DNA of 5,992 nt from Planctomycetota bacterium (GTDB lineage: Bacteria; Planctomycetota; Phycisphaerae; WQYP01). Below, piece by piece: positions 4,941 to 5,992 of this stretch. Below the pieces are notes generated by a model. The model had not been told where the DNA came from. It saw only the letters and a list, made by a program, of their open reading frames with translations, and searched no databases. Location of the stretch: positions 1-5,992 of the forward strand of contig JAMDCX010000009.1 in assembly GCA_023489375.1 (NCBI GenBank). Direction: 5' to 3'. The position numbers and the translations under genes were made by a program. How positions within the stretch are numbered: position 1 is the first letter of the stretch; every line of letters begins with the position of its first letter.

Positions 4941-5992
4941 CTGGACCCCCACGGTGCTGGAATTATAGCCGGAATCGCTGGTGATGCCTGCCTGCCAAAA
5001 ATTCTGCAGGATGTTCAGCGGGCCGGCGTATGAACCATTTAAGCCAATGATGTTACCGTTGGCATCATGGTTCAATATGGCGGTCAGCGAGTACGTTAAC
5101 GCTAATCCATTCCAAACACCAGGAGGTTCCGCAGCGGCGGAAACATCGTTCTCCCATAACAGGTGACTGTTGCTGTCATAAATCTTGACATCGTAAGAGG
5201 TCGGGCTACTGCCCGAGATTGCATCCGTCACTTGGAAAGCGCCGTTAAGCTGAAGCTGAATTTGACCGGTGGGCGAAGAAACGTCCATCTGTGAACCGTT
5301 GCTGTCGTAACTGTACGTTGTTGTTCCATTGTTGGCATCGACGGTCTGTGTCAATTCATCATTGGCGTTGTAGGTCGATGTGATCGTATCCGTGCCATTC
5401 GTGTTATCCGTGGTCTCTTGAACGCGGTTTGAATCCAGGTCGTATGCGTAACTGTCGGTGTAATTGAGAGCTGCGGTGCTTGCCGTAGCCGATGATCTTT
5501 CGCTGATTAAACGATCCAGGGCGTCATAGCTCCACGACAGGGTCACGGTGTCAGAACTGCCATCCGCATTCAGCGAATATTCGACTGCTCCAGTTTTCAA
5601 CCCATCCGCACGATACGCATAGCTGTAAACAGCTAAGGTTACAGGTGACAGGTTATGGGTTACAGTTTCCTGGCTGATGTAATTGGTGTTGGGCTTGTAG
5701 TTGTAGCTTGTTGTGATGCCCACGGCGGAATTGAACGTACTGGTTAATCTGCCGCCGAGATCGTAGGTGTAAACGGTGTTCGGCAGGGTTGTTGTGCTTT
5801 TGCCACCGGCGGCGTTGTATTGCGCGCTGGATTGCACCACCGCCGGGGGTTGGCCGTTTTCCTTCAGCACGGTCACGCTGGCCAGTTCACCCATGGAATT
5901 GTAGCCATAAACAATGTCCGTGACGGCATCGGCGTAGCTCGTGCCGGCCCAGGTTTCCGTATGACGTTGTGTGGCAGAATCGTACACATAAT
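4938..5992 (-). CDS. RHS/YD-repeat protein, C-terminal part (5' end beyond the window)
   Basis: The frame is open through the right edge (the first complete codons read YVYDSATQ), so only the last 350 or so residues are visible. Residues 1-235 of this part carry YD-type repeats: YGYNSMGELASV, YTYDLGGRLTS, YNYKPN, YAYRADGLKTG, WSYDALDRLISE, YAYDLDSNRVQ, STYNANDELTQ and YSYDSNGSQ. Such repeats build the beta-barrel cocoon of RHS and teneurin-like surface or secreted proteins. The usual RHS core that ends the barrel (RYYDP..GRF..DP type) is absent. The repeats instead give way at about 241 to a 109-residue module (QIQLQLNGAFQ ... GLALTYS ... AGPLNILQNFWQAGI) related to the end of the protein encoded at 3383-4417. 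The stop TGA overlaps the next ATG. No nuclease, deaminase or other toxin motif is evident. The gene could be an orphan or truncated RHS protein. Confidence 0.9.
   Translation of the reverse strand, partial: YVYDSATQRHTETWAGTSYADAVTDIVYGYNSMGELASVTVLKENGQPPAVVQSSAQYNAAGGKSTTTLPNTVYTYDLGGRLTSTFNSAVGITTSYNYKPNTNYISQETVTHNLSPVTLAVYSYAYRADGLKTGAVEYSLNADGSSDTVTLSWSYDALDRLISERSSATASTAALNYTDSYAYDLDSNRVQETTDNTNGTDTITSTYNANDELTQTVDANNGTTTYSYDSNGSQMDVSSPTGQIQLQLNGAFQVTDAISGSSPTSYDVKIYDSNSHLLWENDVSAAAEPPGVWNGLALTYSLTAILNHDANGNIIGLNGSYAGPLNILQNFWQAGITSDSGYNSSTVGVQ

Noticed and set aside
4430..4984. Plus-strand 184-codon frame opposite the membrane-protein gene
   Set aside because: It is the antisense shadow of a gene with good start signals and hydrophobic periodicity. 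The plus-strand product is Pro/Arg-rich with no domain.

Overview
The window looks like an accessory stretch of a bacterial chromosome or metagenomic contig. GC is near 50% by eye, and every convincing gene lies on the minus strand. No rRNA, tRNA or housekeeping gene fixes the lineage. The YD-repeat (RHS) protein style and the dispersed CACAGATT-type intergenic repeats recall the Verrucomicrobiota/PVC group. That is an impression only, not a placement.

Right part (2875-5992, minus strand): four tightly packed genes that read as one operon. It begins with the C-terminal part of a YD-repeat/RHS protein entering from beyond the right edge (4938->5992). A four-helix membrane protein follows (4417-4938), joined by a TGATG stop/start overlap. 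Next is a beta-rich, Ser/Thr/Gly/Asn-rich protein of 344 residues (3383-4417), joined by a second TGATG overlap. Last is a second, unrelated-looking four-helix membrane protein (2875-3399), whose start lies 17 nt inside the preceding gene. The RHS tail and the 344-residue protein share a C-terminal module of about 110 residues. The operon is therefore two successive pairs of 'module-bearing protein + small membrane protein'. This resembles the effector/immunity or displaced-tip layout of polymorphic RHS systems, but no toxin domain is recognisable.

Middle (2213-2850): no credible gene. It holds a repeat unit of about 340 bp (copy 2) followed head-to-tail by a diverged third copy, which contains two tandem 38-39 bp units. 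Copy 1 of the unit opens the window at position 1 and is about 96% identical to copy 2.

Left part (1-2232): the segment bracketed by the two near-identical direct repeats carries a PIN-domain toxin gene (629-1144), its overlapping putative antitoxin gene (460-663), and a gene for an unrecognised protein with two membrane helices (1470-2180), all on the minus strand. Between the toxin and the two-helix gene lie about 325 bp with no convincing gene, apart from a doubtful 48-codon ORF and a TATAAT box in front of the toxin gene. A block of four 7-bp TGATC-containing repeats sits downstream of the antitoxin gene.

The most interesting points are the twin RHS-module/membrane-protein pairs and the repeat family, with its three copies of different age, that brackets the toxin-antitoxin segment.
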